Assembly: GCF_000626635.1 (NCBI RefSeq)
Contig: NZ_CP007451.1
Location: 3,295,501-3,359,500 of the forward strand
Reading direction: 5' to 3'
DNA from: Draconibacterium orientale
GTDB lineage: Bacteria > Bacteroidota > Bacteroidia > Bacteroidales > Prolixibacteraceae
DNA: 64,000 nucleotides
The notes beneath the pieces were generated by a model. It had not been told where the DNA came from, did no database searches, and saw only the letters and a list, made by a program, of their open reading frames with translations. A program made the position numbers and the translations under genes. Of this stretch, positions 1 to 8,658 are shown piece by piece. Numbering within the stretch: the stretch's first letter is position 1; every line of letters begins with the position of its first letter.

Positions 1-232
1 TAATAAATTTGGCGCCGGATGCAATCATACAAAACTTGCCGATGATAAGTTTGTCGCCCACAAAATCGAAATGGTATTTCACATTTTTTTCAAAGTTGTT
101 TACATCTTCAAAATCGTCGTAATAGGTATAATCGCCCACAATAATATTCGGATTTTTGATGATGTTTTTCAGGAAACACAAGCGATTGTAGTGGGCGAGT
201 GGAAATGTTTTGTTTTTATCCGGGATATTCAT
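1..232 (-). CDS. Vat-type xenobiotic O-acetyltransferase, N-terminal part
   Basis: Only the first 77 codons are in the window; the gene runs off the left edge. The start is the ATG at 230-232. The translation opens MNIPDKNKTFPLAHYNRL and carries VGDYTYYDD and GDKLIIGKFCMIASGA, which closely resemble the start of the left-handed beta-helix acetyltransferases of the Vat/CatB group. These transfer acetyl from acetyl-CoA to streptogramin A, chloramphenicol or related hydroxyl substrates in the cytoplasm. The catalytic His and most hexapeptide repeats lie outside the window, so substrate and drug resistance cannot be judged. It is the last visible gene of a minus-strand run that begins at 4779. 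Confidence 0.8.
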   Translation of the reverse strand, partial: MNIPDKNKTFPLAHYNRLCFLKNIIKNPNIIVGDYTYYDDFEDVNNFEKNVKYHFDFVGDKLIIGKFCMIASGAKFI

Positions 233-258
233 AGTTGATGATTTTAAAGTTGAGGCAT

Positions 259-1108
259 CTACCTGACTGAAACATAAAAGCAATCAATAAGTTTATGTGT
301 GCCAAATTTTGGAGCAACCATGTTGAACCCCATGGCGGTTAGGAAAAACTCGACAGGGCCGTAAGTTTTTTGTGAGAAAAAGATACGCATACAGCGAATA
401 CCAGCTTTTCGTAAGATATCGGGGAGGTGCACGATTTTAATCTTTTTCCCGCTGGCATGTAAAGCCATTTCGGCAATTTGGTTGTGCGAATAGATTTCAG
501 GGCCACCAACTTCTAGTTCTGTTTTGTTTGCTTTTATGGCATTGAAACACACTTTTGCAAGATCGGCACCGTGTATTGGGTTTAGTTTTTTATTACCGTC
601 TCCAAAAAGGTAAACGCAGCCTTTTTTTTGCCATGTTCAGAAAGTCTTTCATATCCGAGAAAAATCCTGTGGGCCGGATAATGGTATAGTCAATTCCCGA
701 ATTTTTAAGCTCGTCAACAAATCGTTCCTTTGCTTCACAAATTTTCAGTTGCCGCATATTTTGTCCGTTCAGAACCGATATATAAATGAATTTCCTTACA
801 CCTGATTTTATTGCTTCAGTTAACAGGTTTTTGTTTGCCTGGTAGTCAACATTCATATAGGTAAGTCCATCTTTCTGGCGTGTTATTCCCACTGTTGAAA
901 TAACCGTATCAACTTCACTAAGCAACCCTTTTAACGATTCAGGCTGCGTAAATTCTGCTTTTACTTTCTGTAAGTACTCACTATTAAAAGCGGCCAGTTT
1001 TTCGGTGTTTCGTGCCAGTGCAATTCCTTCGGTATTTGATTCGATTAATTGCTCAACCAGAAATTTGCCCAAATATCCGGTAGCGCCGGCTATGGCTATT
1101 TTCTTCAT
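259..1108 (-). pseudogene. NAD(P)-binding SDR/NmrA-like protein, single-base frameshift
   Basis: Two reading frames together form one atypical short-chain dehydrogenase of about 282 residues. The N-terminal part (593-1108) starts MKKIAIAGATGYLGKFL, the GxxGxxG nucleotide-binding loop, and includes a YISV segment and TIIRPTGFFSDMKDF. The C-terminal part lies in another frame down to the stop at 259. The break is at a run of eight A on the coding strand (T at 622-629): removing one A joins the halves and reads AKKGCVYLFGDGNKKLNP, the expected family sequence. It may be a true pseudogene, a slippage-prone gene or a sequencing indel. It is 17 bp downstream of the neighbouring hydrolase gene and probably co-transcribed. 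Confidence 0.8.
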
Positions 1109-1125
1109 TTCTTTTGAGTGTTATT

Positions 1126-1926
1126 TTATAATTCATTTTTTAGAATGGTCTCGATAATCTTGTTTCGGGTTGTGCCGCTGTTATATATGTTGATGGCAGC
1201 TTTGGTTGTGCCTTCATTTAGAAGATGTACATCCTTTAAAGATCGGAATAATTTTTTTGCCCTTTTTCGTAATCGGTTTGCCGGGTAGAATTGATCATCT
1301 TCAGCAGTAAAAATGTACAATGGGGTTTGAATTTTCACGGCTTCAATTTCTGAAATTAAGGGGATTCGGAACATGTCCATAGTCAGCTTTTCTTTTCTGA
1401 GTATTCTGAATTTTATTACTGAAAAAAGCACTTTGGAAAAATACCTGAACCGACTGGGTTTAACGATTCCTGCCGGTGTAATTAAGAAGACCCGGGCAAT
1501 CCGTTTTTCGTCGAATGTTAGGGTTTTTAAAGCAATAAAACCACCAAACTCAATACCTGCCAAAACTGCATTATGTACATTTAAGCGTGATAAAATTTCG
1601 AACATCCATTCGCCATACGAGTCGTCTTCAAACTTCAATTGAAATTCTGTGCCCTGATTGGATCGTGGTGGAAAATCAATCCAATAAATCCGAAAATCAT
1701 TTGCCAGTTCTATGGTTATTGCCATTGTAAAAGAAATGACTGAATCAGTGCCGGCTGGAAGAACAAGCGCAGGTTTATTCGCTGAACCTGTTATAATAAT
1801 ATTCGTATCGCCGTAAGTGGTTTCAATTTGCATTAGCTCGTAACTAAAGGGCAGCTCGTCAAGCTTTTGCCTGTAATTTTCTGCTATTTTATTTTTTGCC
1901 TGCATGGTGCAAAAAGGTGCTTTCAT
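1126..1926 (-). CDS. Alpha/beta-hydrolase-fold protein lacking the catalytic Ser and His
   Basis: A 266-residue protein with the layout of an alpha/beta hydrolase: central strands around ALVLPAGTD and FRIYWIDFPP, a nucleophile-elbow region, a cap, and a late acid segment FTAEDDQFYP. At the elbow, where GxSxG is expected, the sequence is AGIEFGG, so Ser is replaced by Glu. The late His position (LLNEGTTKAA) also has no His. Only the acid Asp remains recognisable. It may be a non-catalytic binding protein or use other chemistry. Its ATG overlaps the stop of the upstream hydrolase gene by one base (TAATG), implying translational coupling. Fold assignment is fairly sure, function unknown. Confidence 0.7.
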   Translation of the reverse strand: MKAPFCTMQAKNKIAENYRQKLDELPFSYELMQIETTYGDTNIIITGSANKPALVLPAGTDSVISFTMAITIELANDFRIYWIDFPPRSNQGTEFQLKFEDDSYGEWMFEILSRLNVHNAVLAGIEFGGFIALKTLTFDEKRIARVFLITPAGIVKPSRFRYFSKVLFSVIKFRILRKEKLTMDMFRIPLISEIEAVKIQTPLYIFTAEDDQFYPANRLRKRAKKLFRSLKDVHLLNEGTTKAAINIYNSGTTRNKIIETILKNEL

Positions 1927-2924
1927 TACTTGTTTGTTCCGGAGAGATTCAACCGGGGAACAATGTCGCTGATGATTGTTTTCTGCATTTTATCGGTAGC
2001 AAATCCCGGAATGTTATGTCCCACATCCTCCAACCAAAAAAGCTTTTTTTCTGGTGCTTCGAGCTTGTAAAAATAGGATTCCGTAATTTTGAAGTAGGTA
2101 GTGAGATCTTTTTTACCTACAATAAAATATACGGGGCATTTAATGCTGCCTGATGAAGTTTCAAGGTCGCTTTTATACAATTCACTATAAAGCGGGAACC
2201 ACATTTTTTCCCAGTGTTGAAAATAGCCCAGGAGCTGATCAAACTGATCGTCTGACATTAGCTCTCCGTTATAAACCGATTCCCAGCGGTACTGAATAAG
2301 CATTTGCTCTGCACCGGAGTAAGGAACCTTTACAGCTGCAAGTTGTTGAATGGCTTTGCCGTTTTCCTGCATGTTAAAATAATGCTGCAACAGTTCCAAA
2401 GTAGTTTGCTGGCTTCTTAGGTTGCTTACCACCGGACTTACAGCAATTAATGCACGTATTTTTTCGGGGTAATACTGTGCCAGGTGAAGTGCCGGTAATG
2501 TTCCCCACGAGTTCGCCAGTACAATTATTTTGTCGGTAGTAAAGCGCTTGCAAATGAAGTGCAGGATCTCTTCTGCATCTTTGTTCATTTGATCAAAGGT
2601 TGGAGGAGGAGCTGTTTCATTCTGTTTTAATGTTTTTCCTGAACCTCGCTGATCCCAGTGAACCACTGTGAAATACTTTTCCAATTCTCCGGTAACAACA
2701 TCCTTATGTGCAGATACCGCAGTTCCCGGGCCGCCATGCAAATAGAACAAAACGGGTTTGCCGGGAGCTTCTCCGCTGATGGAAATGTACTGTTTAATTC
2801 CCCCTATTTCAATAATCTGAGTGGTGTCGGTTTCTGTGGCCGCAGTTTGGAGTTCTGCAAATACGAAACAAAGTATTGCGATGAGAATATACATTTTAAA
2901 TGTTGGTTTTAATTGTTTCTGCAT
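1926..2924 (-). CDS. Secreted alpha/beta hydrolase, proline iminopeptidase-like (S33)
   Basis: 332 residues with an N-terminal hydrophobic signal segment (about residues 11-29), so it is probably exported. Family S33 landmarks are present in order: oxyanion-hole HGGPG (about 64-68), WDQRGSG (about 94-100), nucleophile elbow ANSWG, acid in VGKKDLTT and His in DVGHNIPG. Relatives remove N-terminal proline or hydrolyse small esters and amides; the real substrate is unknown. The elbow has Ala instead of the usual first Gly, which is tolerated. It is followed with a one-base overlap by a second, catalytically incomplete alpha/beta hydrolase. Confidence 0.8.
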   Translation of the reverse strand: MQKQLKPTFKMYILIAILCFVFAELQTAATETDTTQIIEIGGIKQYISISGEAPGKPVLFYLHGGPGTAVSAHKDVVTGELEKYFTVVHWDQRGSGKTLKQNETAPPPTFDQMNKDAEEILHFICKRFTTDKIIVLANSWGTLPALHLAQYYPEKIRALIAVSPVVSNLRSQQTTLELLQHYFNMQENGKAIQQLAAVKVPYSGAEQMLIQYRWESVYNGELMSDDQFDQLLGYFQHWEKMWFPLYSELYKSDLETSSGSIKCPVYFIVGKKDLTTYFKITESYFYKLEAPEKKLFWLEDVGHNIPGFATDKMQKTIISDIVPRLNLSGTNK

Positions 2925-2936
2925 GGTTGTAATTGA

Positions 2937-4109
2937 TTAACTGATGTTTAAAATAAACGAAAGCACTTTTACCATTAGCACTACCGATTCTTTTACTTCC
3001 TCGGTTTGATTTAATGTGCCGGCGAGGTAAACGTCCAATTCCGGACAATAAAACATAAAGGAACCTGTGCTTCCGGAATGCCCGATAATGGTTAAATCCG
3101 GCAGTGTTGGAAACAGTTTTCTGAAAGCGATTTTTCGCAGGCCGAACCCATATTCCATGCCGCGTGTTTCCGGTGTCCAGTTTTGCATTGCCTGTAGTGT
3201 TTCGGCTGAAATAATTTTACCCGAAAAAAGTGCGTGCTGAAATTTTATCAAATCGTTGCCGGTAGAAACCAATCCGCCTCCTGCCCAATCTGCACTGAGA
3301 CTTTTAATTGTACTTACTTCAAAATCGCCGGCAAACGCTTCAGATAATTTTGGTGTTTTCTCCAATGGCTCCGATTGTAGGTGCATTGAAGTGTGATTCA
3401 TGTTCAGCGGCTTAAAAAAGTGCTCCTCAAAATAATTGTGCAAGTTTGTTCCACTCATTTTCTCTACGATTAAGCCAAGCAAAACATATTCCGTATCGGT
3501 GTAATTGTATCCGTTGCCGGGAACAAAAAGTGGCTCCATTTTCTGTTTAGCAAACTCAATAGTTTCCACTGGTTTCCATAATTTGTCCGGTTCGCTAAAC
3601 AGCAACTCCATCACATTGGCACTGCCGTCAATGGTTTTTCCTTCAAAATAATCGGGCAAGCCCGAAGTGTGTTGGAGTAAATGGGCAATCGTTATTTCAG
3701 CCGAGTAATCCAGTCCATTAAAAACATGAAGGCCGTGCATTATTGAATTGGGCAAATACATGTTTACCGGATCATTAAAATTCAGAGAACCTTGCTCAGC
3801 CAACTGCGCGATGGCAGTTGCAGTAAATGTTTTCCCAATGCTGGCCGTTAAAAACGGATGATCGGCAGTAACTTTTTGGCCGGTTTGAAATGTGCCGGCT
3901 GCAAAGTTCCAGTTGATAGAGCGCGATGGAGAATACACGCTCAAAAATGCATTTCGAATGTTGTTCTTCTTCAGTTGCTTTTGGAACAGTTTCTCCGTTT
4001 TTTGTTGTATGTCTGCAGTACTATTGTTTGAGCATTGCAGTACTATTGCCAGCAAGAAGAAAAGTACGACCACTCCGAATTTAGACTTATTAACGATGGA
4101 TAAATACAT
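2937..4109 (-). CDS. Lipoprotein serine hydrolase of the class C beta-lactamase/DD-peptidase family
   Basis: 390 residues. A signal segment ends in AIVLQC, a plausible lipobox, so the protein is likely membrane-anchored on the periplasmic or surface side. The penicillin-recognising fold is supported by the SxxK motif in TASIGKTFTAT (Ser nucleophile and Lys), the YxN-equivalent NYTDTEY and a late IGHSGSTGSF in the KTG/HxG position. Such proteins act as D-aminopeptidases, esterases or DD-peptidases; real beta-lactamase activity is not implied. It lies 12 bp upstream of the hydrolase gene and 13 bp downstream of the outer-membrane protein gene, so all belong to one minus-strand unit. Confidence 0.85.
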   Translation of the reverse strand: MYLSIVNKSKFGVVVLFFLLAIVLQCSNNSTADIQQKTEKLFQKQLKKNNIRNAFLSVYSPSRSINWNFAAGTFQTGQKVTADHPFLTASIGKTFTATAIAQLAEQGSLNFNDPVNMYLPNSIMHGLHVFNGLDYSAEITIAHLLQHTSGLPDYFEGKTIDGSANVMELLFSEPDKLWKPVETIEFAKQKMEPLFVPGNGYNYTDTEYVLLGLIVEKMSGTNLHNYFEEHFFKPLNMNHTSMHLQSEPLEKTPKLSEAFAGDFEVSTIKSLSADWAGGGLVSTGNDLIKFQHALFSGKIISAETLQAMQNWTPETRGMEYGFGLRKIAFRKLFPTLPDLTIIGHSGSTGSFMFYCPELDVYLAGTLNQTEEVKESVVLMVKVLSFILNIS

Positions 4110-4122
4110 TGTAGGAAATGAT

Positions 4123-4779
4123 TTAAAATGCGTAGCCGATTGAAAATTCGCCTAAAAATCCATTCATAAAGGTGTAGTCGTCGCGAAATACATCGATGGC
4201 ATCGATGGCCGCCTGGCTCGAATTATTCACTTTCAGCTCGTCGTAAGCATAGCCGTAACCCAATGCAAAGTTCAGCGAAAGTCCATTCTTCCATATCCAG
4301 CGTTTGCCAACGTTCAAGCCCAAAGTGCACTCGGGAAGTTTGAAATCAAAGTCTCCGTTTTCGAGCGAACCATCGCCTTTAATTTTGCGGTAACGCGCAT
4401 AAGCTCCTGCATAAAACGAGTTTAATCCTCCGCCAATGTGGTAGCGGTAGTTTAAAATCACTGCTTTTCCACTCGATTCAATATTGGCGTCAGAATAGGT
4501 GTCGGGAATCGTTTCCAGGTCGCCGCGTAAAACCAAACCGTGGTTCTCGCCAAAAAGATGCTCAACATTTGCCGAATAGAATCCAAAAGCAACTCCTCCC
4601 GGACAAACGTTTATTGCCGTGCGGGCCGGACTGATCCAACGCTCATCCTGTTTTTTCCTGTTTTCCTGGCTTTGGGCACTTGCATTTTCTACGAAAAAAA
4701 CTGTCATCAGCATTACTACTAAATAAGTCAATTTTCTTGTTTTTCTCCTCATTGTAATTTTTCTGAATTGTGTTTTCAT
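4123..4779 (-). CDS. Probable outer-membrane beta-barrel protein
   Basis: 218 residues beginning with a basic stretch and a signal peptide ending near ENASAQ. The mature part alternates polar and aromatic residues in short strands (VLRGDLETIP, VILNYRYHIG, SFYAGAYARYRK, SLNFALGYGYAYD) and ends in GYAF, a C-terminal aromatic typical of outer-membrane barrels. The length fits a small eight-stranded barrel of the DUF3575/OmpW sort, but no family motif is certain. An in-frame Met at residue 10 is an alternative start. It is the first gene of the minus-strand run down to the left edge. Function unknown. Confidence 0.7.
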   Translation of the reverse strand: MKTQFRKITMRRKTRKLTYLVVMLMTVFFVENASAQSQENRKKQDERWISPARTAINVCPGGVAFGFYSANVEHLFGENHGLVLRGDLETIPDTYSDANIESSGKAVILNYRYHIGGGLNSFYAGAYARYRKIKGDGSLENGDFDFKLPECTLGLNVGKRWIWKNGLSLNFALGYGYAYDELKVNNSSQAAIDAIDVFRDDYTFMNGFLGEFSIGYAF

Positions 4780-4942
4780 TTTAATTAAATTTTTGTTTTC
4801 TGTTTTTGAATTGTTTTACGCTACAAAGATGGAGCAGAAAAAAGAGTCAATCGTCCGAAAATGTAATTCCGCACTCATTGGTGAAAATCCGTACTTTGAG
4901 GAGATTTGGAACGTTGGGAATTTTTGGAGGCGAAGATAGGTG

Positions 4943-6733
4943 TTACACTTTGCTATTTTTTAGCCAGCTGCCGGGAGTGGTTCCTTCAGCTTTTTTAAAG
5001 TAAGCGTTAAATACGGTTTTCGAATTAAAGCCGCTTTCGTAAGCCAATCCCAGAATGGTGAGGTGTGCGTTTTTCGGATCGGCGGCCAGTTGTTTAAAAT
5101 GTACCAGACGGAATTGGTTTATAAACTCGTTAAAGTTCATTCCTGTTTTTTCATTGATCAGAAAGGAGAGTTTATTGGGGTGAAGATCGAGCATTTCGGC
5201 CAGCGTTCGTAAACTAAGTTGTGCATTCAGAAATGGTTGTTCCGATTCGATGAAATTAACCAGCTTTTTTAGTTGTTCATCTTGTGCCGTAAATTCTGAT
5301 TCTGTATTTTTTTCGTTGGCAGGGAGATGTTTTATTTCGTCTTCGAGTACAAAATTTGAAATGTGTAATTTCCAAAAGGCATCAAATTTATGAAGTGGTT
5401 CCAGCGATGGGTCTTGCCTGAAATTGATAATTTGACCACGTTTTTGAGTAATATATTTACTCAATAATTCGATGGCTTCCTGTTGGTGTTCGGTGTTGGC
5501 CAATATAAAAAGTTCGTACGGAACCATTTGTTGTTTGTCTTCGGCGGTTGATTTCCAGTTTTTTAGAGTTGCTTGGGGCAGCGTTTTAAGCCCTTTGTTT
5601 CGCACATTAAAATAAATTTGTTTTACTTCGGGATTAGGCGTGTTGGTTATGGCCTGTAAAAACTGATCTTCTTTGTTCAGCCAGATGAGGCACAAAATAC
5701 GCAGTTCCCATGCCAGCACAAAATCGGGATTAATTTCCAACGCCTTTTCAACAAGTTGCAGGGCAGTATCAAAATGGCGCTGGTAGTAATTTATGTGCGA
5801 AAGCGTGTAATAATGGTTGGCCGAAAGCGGATCTACTTTCATGGCTTTTCGAATATATTCTTCGGCTTCTTTAAAGTAGCCATGAGAAAGTAGCAGTTCG
5901 GCCATTGCCTCCAAACCGTCCGTAAATCGGGGGTGTTGACTCAATGTTTCAAGTAGTTGTTTGTAGGTGGCTTTAAAATCCCACTCCATCCAAAAAGTGC
6001 GGCCAACAAACGACTGGCCATATTCGGGAAGTGATTTATCAAGATCGCTGGCAATCATAAAATTTCTGATCGCTATTTCAAAACCTTCCTCAGCAGGCAT
6101 ATAACCCCAGGCGGCCAGCAAACCGTAACTTTGCACCAAACCGTAGTAGGCCCGTGCAAATTTTGGGTCGAGTTGCACGGCAGCCTCGTAATATTTTGTT
6201 GCTTCGGCTATCGAATCGGCGTCCCATTTCAACTGAAAAAAATGTCCCTTCAGGAAAAGCTCGTAAGCTTTCATATTTGTGGTTGGTTGGTTTACCAGCT
6301 GCTCCTGAATGTTAAAGTGCCCATAGTTTTCGCGAATCTGGTTGGCAATAAGTAAGCTTATCTCATCCTGAAGTGCAAAAATATCGTCAATCTCGCGATC
6401 GAAATTTTTCGACCAGAAATGTGTGCCGTCTGCTGCATTTATCAACTGAGCAGTAATACGAACGCGGCTTTGTACTTTTCGCACGCTGCCCTCAAGTACC
6501 GAGGAAACGTCCAATTGCCGGGCAATCTCGCGCACATCAATATGTTTGCCTTTAAAGGCAAACGACGAGGTTCGCGCAATAACTTTTAACCCGTCGATTT
6601 TGGTTAAAGCGTTAATAATTTCTTCGGTTATACCATCGCTGAAATACTCGTTGTCCGGATCGGAACTCATGTTCACGAAAGGGAGAACAACAATGGATTT
6701 ATCGGCATGTATATGGGACGTTTCTTCACCCAT
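4943..6733 (-). CDS. AraC-type regulator with TolB-like and TPR domains
   Basis: 596 residues in three parts. Residues about 10-145 (SIVVLPFVNMSSDPDNEYFS, VLEGSVRKVQSRVRITAQL) match the TolB-like domain often found beside signalling or TPR modules. Residues about 150-430 hold tetratricopeptide repeats (for example ATKYYEAAVQLDPKFARAYY, ALQLVEKALEINPDFVLAWE). The last about 100 residues (LSLRTLAEMLDLHPNKLSFL, FNSKTVFNAYFKK) are an AraC DNA-binding domain with two helix-turn-helix units. No transmembrane helix is visible, so it should be a cytoplasmic transcription factor that senses through the N-terminal modules. It is on the same strand as the symporter gene 85 bp upstream but is not tightly coupled to it. 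Confidence 0.85.
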   Translation of the reverse strand: MGEETSHIHADKSIVVLPFVNMSSDPDNEYFSDGITEEIINALTKIDGLKVIARTSSFAFKGKHIDVREIARQLDVSSVLEGSVRKVQSRVRITAQLINAADGTHFWSKNFDREIDDIFALQDEISLLIANQIRENYGHFNIQEQLVNQPTTNMKAYELFLKGHFFQLKWDADSIAEATKYYEAAVQLDPKFARAYYGLVQSYGLLAAWGYMPAEEGFEIAIRNFMIASDLDKSLPEYGQSFVGRTFWMEWDFKATYKQLLETLSQHPRFTDGLEAMAELLLSHGYFKEAEEYIRKAMKVDPLSANHYYTLSHINYYQRHFDTALQLVEKALEINPDFVLAWELRILCLIWLNKEDQFLQAITNTPNPEVKQIYFNVRNKGLKTLPQATLKNWKSTAEDKQQMVPYELFILANTEHQQEAIELLSKYITQKRGQIINFRQDPSLEPLHKFDAFWKLHISNFVLEDEIKHLPANEKNTESEFTAQDEQLKKLVNFIESEQPFLNAQLSLRTLAEMLDLHPNKLSFLINEKTGMNFNEFINQFRLVHFKQLAADPKNAHLTILGLAYESGFNSKTVFNAYFKKAEGTTPGSWLKNSKV

Positions 6734-6818
6734 TTGGTTGTTAGCTACTTGTTATTATGCTGTATCTAACAAAATAAGTGATTCTTGGTTGATAAGGCCT
6801 CAAAAAAAATGTAAATAA

Positions 6819-8237
6819 TTAAACCGTCAGCGTTTTCTGTTTTCTGACAGCGGCAACAAGGACATAAACCAATAGCGAACCTGCAATTCCAAAAATATTG
6901 GCATCCAGATCAAGCGGAAGGTCCAATCCCGAAAGAATGAGAAACAATGTTAATGAACCGCCGGTTAACATGGATAACAGTGCTGCTACCTTATTCGGGT
7001 TTTTGGAAAACAAAGCCGCCAACACCGGAATAATCATTCCTGAAACCATAAATGAGTAGGAGTGGAGCATCAGATCCAGAACACTGGTCATTTTTAAGGC
7101 CAGTAACAAGGCAATTGAACCAATTATCAAGGTTAATAACTGCGAAAGAAGTAAACTCCTTCTTCCGTTGTGCAGACGAAATACATCGGTTAACAAGTTG
7201 CCCGATGCCGCCATTAAACAGCTGTCGGCAGTTGACATGATGGCCGAAAAATAGGCCGACAAAACAATACCCAGAAAACCAACCGGAAGTATTGTTTTTA
7301 GCAATACCGGAAGTCCCATTTCGGCATCGAGGTTGGCAGCGTTATAGCCTGGTAGCAAATGATTCTCCATTGCCACACGTGCAAACATGCCTAAAACTAC
7401 TCCGATGAATGCCATTAACGGGTATTCAAACAGTCCGGCAATAAACCAGCCGCGTTGTGCTGTTTGTGTATTTTTTGCTGCGTAAATTCGTTGATAAAGT
7501 GTCATCCCGATAAACCAGATCGGAATAATGGTAAACATCCAGTTAACAATTTGCTGCCAGCTTACCGAACGCAGCGATAAAAAATCAGCCGGTAGTGTTG
7601 CCGAAATGGCTTCGTAACCGCCAATACTTGTATAGGCAAAGGGCAAACCAACAAATATCAGCCCGGCCATAAGAATGATCCACTGAATGGTATCGGTGTA
7701 AATTACCGCTTTTAAGCCTCCCAACACGGTGTAAACAATGGCAATCGTTCCCATAATCAGCAGTGCGTTGGTGATGGTAAGCCCATCAAAAGTTGAGGCG
7801 GCCAGTTTGGCACCAGCCAGAATTTGCGAACTGGTAAATCCCAGATAGCCGATGGCAGAAATCAGCCCGGCAATGAGGGCTACTCTTTTGTCGAAAACGT
7901 GTTCGAGGTACTGCGGAAAAGATAAAAATCCTTTACGGCGTGCCAGCCCCGAAACTTTTGGAATGAGCAGAACACCGCTAAGCCAGGCGCCCAGCAAACC
8001 GGTAAACAGCAGCCAGCTACCCGATAAGCCCATGGTAAAACCCAGTCCGCCCAGCCCGATGGAAAAACCACCGCCAACATCGGTAGCTACTACCGACAAG
8101 CCAATGTGAATACTACTGAGTTTACGTCCACCAACAAAATAGTCGTCTGTATTTTTATTTTTGCGCAGAAAATATACACCTACGCCAAGCATTGCCAGCA
8201 GGTACACGCAAAAAATAGAGAGATCGATCCACCCCAT
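6819..8237 (-). CDS. Sodium:solute symporter (SSS family)
   Basis: 472 residues and almost entirely membrane-embedded, as expected for LeuT-fold SSS transporters (PutP, PanF, SglT). Family landmarks include DYFVGGRKLSSIHIGLSVVA near the N terminus and GGLKAVIYTDTIQWIILMAG in the middle. Substrate cannot be read from sequence; the family carries proline, betaine, sugars and other solutes with Na+. Its ATG overlaps the stop of the small HTH gene by one base, placing it at the end of the ablA-ablB unit. That context suggests uptake of lysine, a beta-lysine derivative or another compatible solute, which is inference. Confidence 0.88.
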   Translation of the reverse strand: MGWIDLSIFCVYLLAMLGVGVYFLRKNKNTDDYFVGGRKLSSIHIGLSVVATDVGGGFSIGLGGLGFTMGLSGSWLLFTGLLGAWLSGVLLIPKVSGLARRKGFLSFPQYLEHVFDKRVALIAGLISAIGYLGFTSSQILAGAKLAASTFDGLTITNALLIMGTIAIVYTVLGGLKAVIYTDTIQWIILMAGLIFVGLPFAYTSIGGYEAISATLPADFLSLRSVSWQQIVNWMFTIIPIWFIGMTLYQRIYAAKNTQTAQRGWFIAGLFEYPLMAFIGVVLGMFARVAMENHLLPGYNAANLDAEMGLPVLLKTILPVGFLGIVLSAYFSAIMSTADSCLMAASGNLLTDVFRLHNGRRSLLLSQLLTLIIGSIALLLALKMTSVLDLMLHSYSFMVSGMIIPVLAALFSKNPNKVAALLSMLTGGSLTLFLILSGLDLPLDLDANIFGIAGSLLVYVLVAAVRKQKTLTV

Positions 8238-8461
8238 TAATTAATTTCAACATTTAGTTTGAGGTACGAAGTTTGATCAACACGCTTCACAAGGCCTTTG
8301 CTAATTAGTGAAGAGATTAACACCTGACCCTTCCTGGCCGACAGTTTAAGGTCTTTAATAATGTCGCCATAAACGTATTCCTCTTTTTCTTCTAAAAGTT
8401 TTAAAATGTCTTTTTCAAATTGATTACTGATTTCCTGAATGTCAATTGTTTTTTTACTCAT
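8237..8461 (-). CDS. Small HTH-like protein in the ablAB unit
   Basis: 74 residues. The helical N-terminal half (FEKDILKLLEEKEEYVYGDI) and the segment LSARKGQVLISSLISKGLVK followed by a short strand look like a small winged helix-turn-helix, as in MarR- or ArsR-type DNA-binding cores, but this was judged by eye. It could be a local regulator or a structural DNA-binding protein. It lies 13 bp after the Cys-rich gene and overlaps the symporter start by one base, so it is almost certainly co-transcribed with both. Family name not recognised. Confidence 0.6.
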   Translation of the reverse strand: MSKKTIDIQEISNQFEKDILKLLEEKEEYVYGDIIKDLKLSARKGQVLISSLISKGLVKRVDQTSYLKLNVEIN

Positions 8462-8474
8462 AAATTTTTTAAAC

Positions 8475-8657
8475 TCATTTTTCGTTCTGATTTTCCTCTT
8501 CAGTCAATTTGTTGAATCTGCTGCAGTTTTTCCATCCTTTCATTCCACGGTTACAAAACACGTTTCTAAAAAGTGGCAAAGGCATATCCTTCGCTTTCTC
8601 CTCTCCTTTATAAAGAGGGCAGGTTTTGGCAAAATGACATCGGTATCCCAGGTTCAT
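8475..8657 (-). CDS. 60-residue four-cysteine protein between ablB and the HTH gene
   Basis: A short reading frame with coding character. The four Cys sit at residues 7, 13, 35 and 45 in CHFAKTCPLYKG and VFCNRGMKGWKNCSRF, a pattern suited to binding zinc or a small Fe-S cluster. It starts two bases after the ablB stop codon begins (1-bp gap) and ends 13 bp before the HTH gene, so it fits the operon without wasted space. No signal peptide or membrane segment is visible. I do not recognise a named family. A partner or maturation role for the radical-SAM lysine aminomutase pathway is possible but only a guess from location. Confidence 0.6.
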   Translation of the reverse strand: MNLGYRCHFAKTCPLYKGEEKAKDMPLPLFRNVFCNRGMKGWKNCSRFNKLTEEENQNEK

Positions 8658-8658
8658 A

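Noticed and set aside
2937-4109. True beta-lactamase resistance gene
   Set aside because: The SxxK fold is shared with esterases and DD-peptidases; the lipoprotein form and weak YxN/KTG motifs do not support a resistance call.
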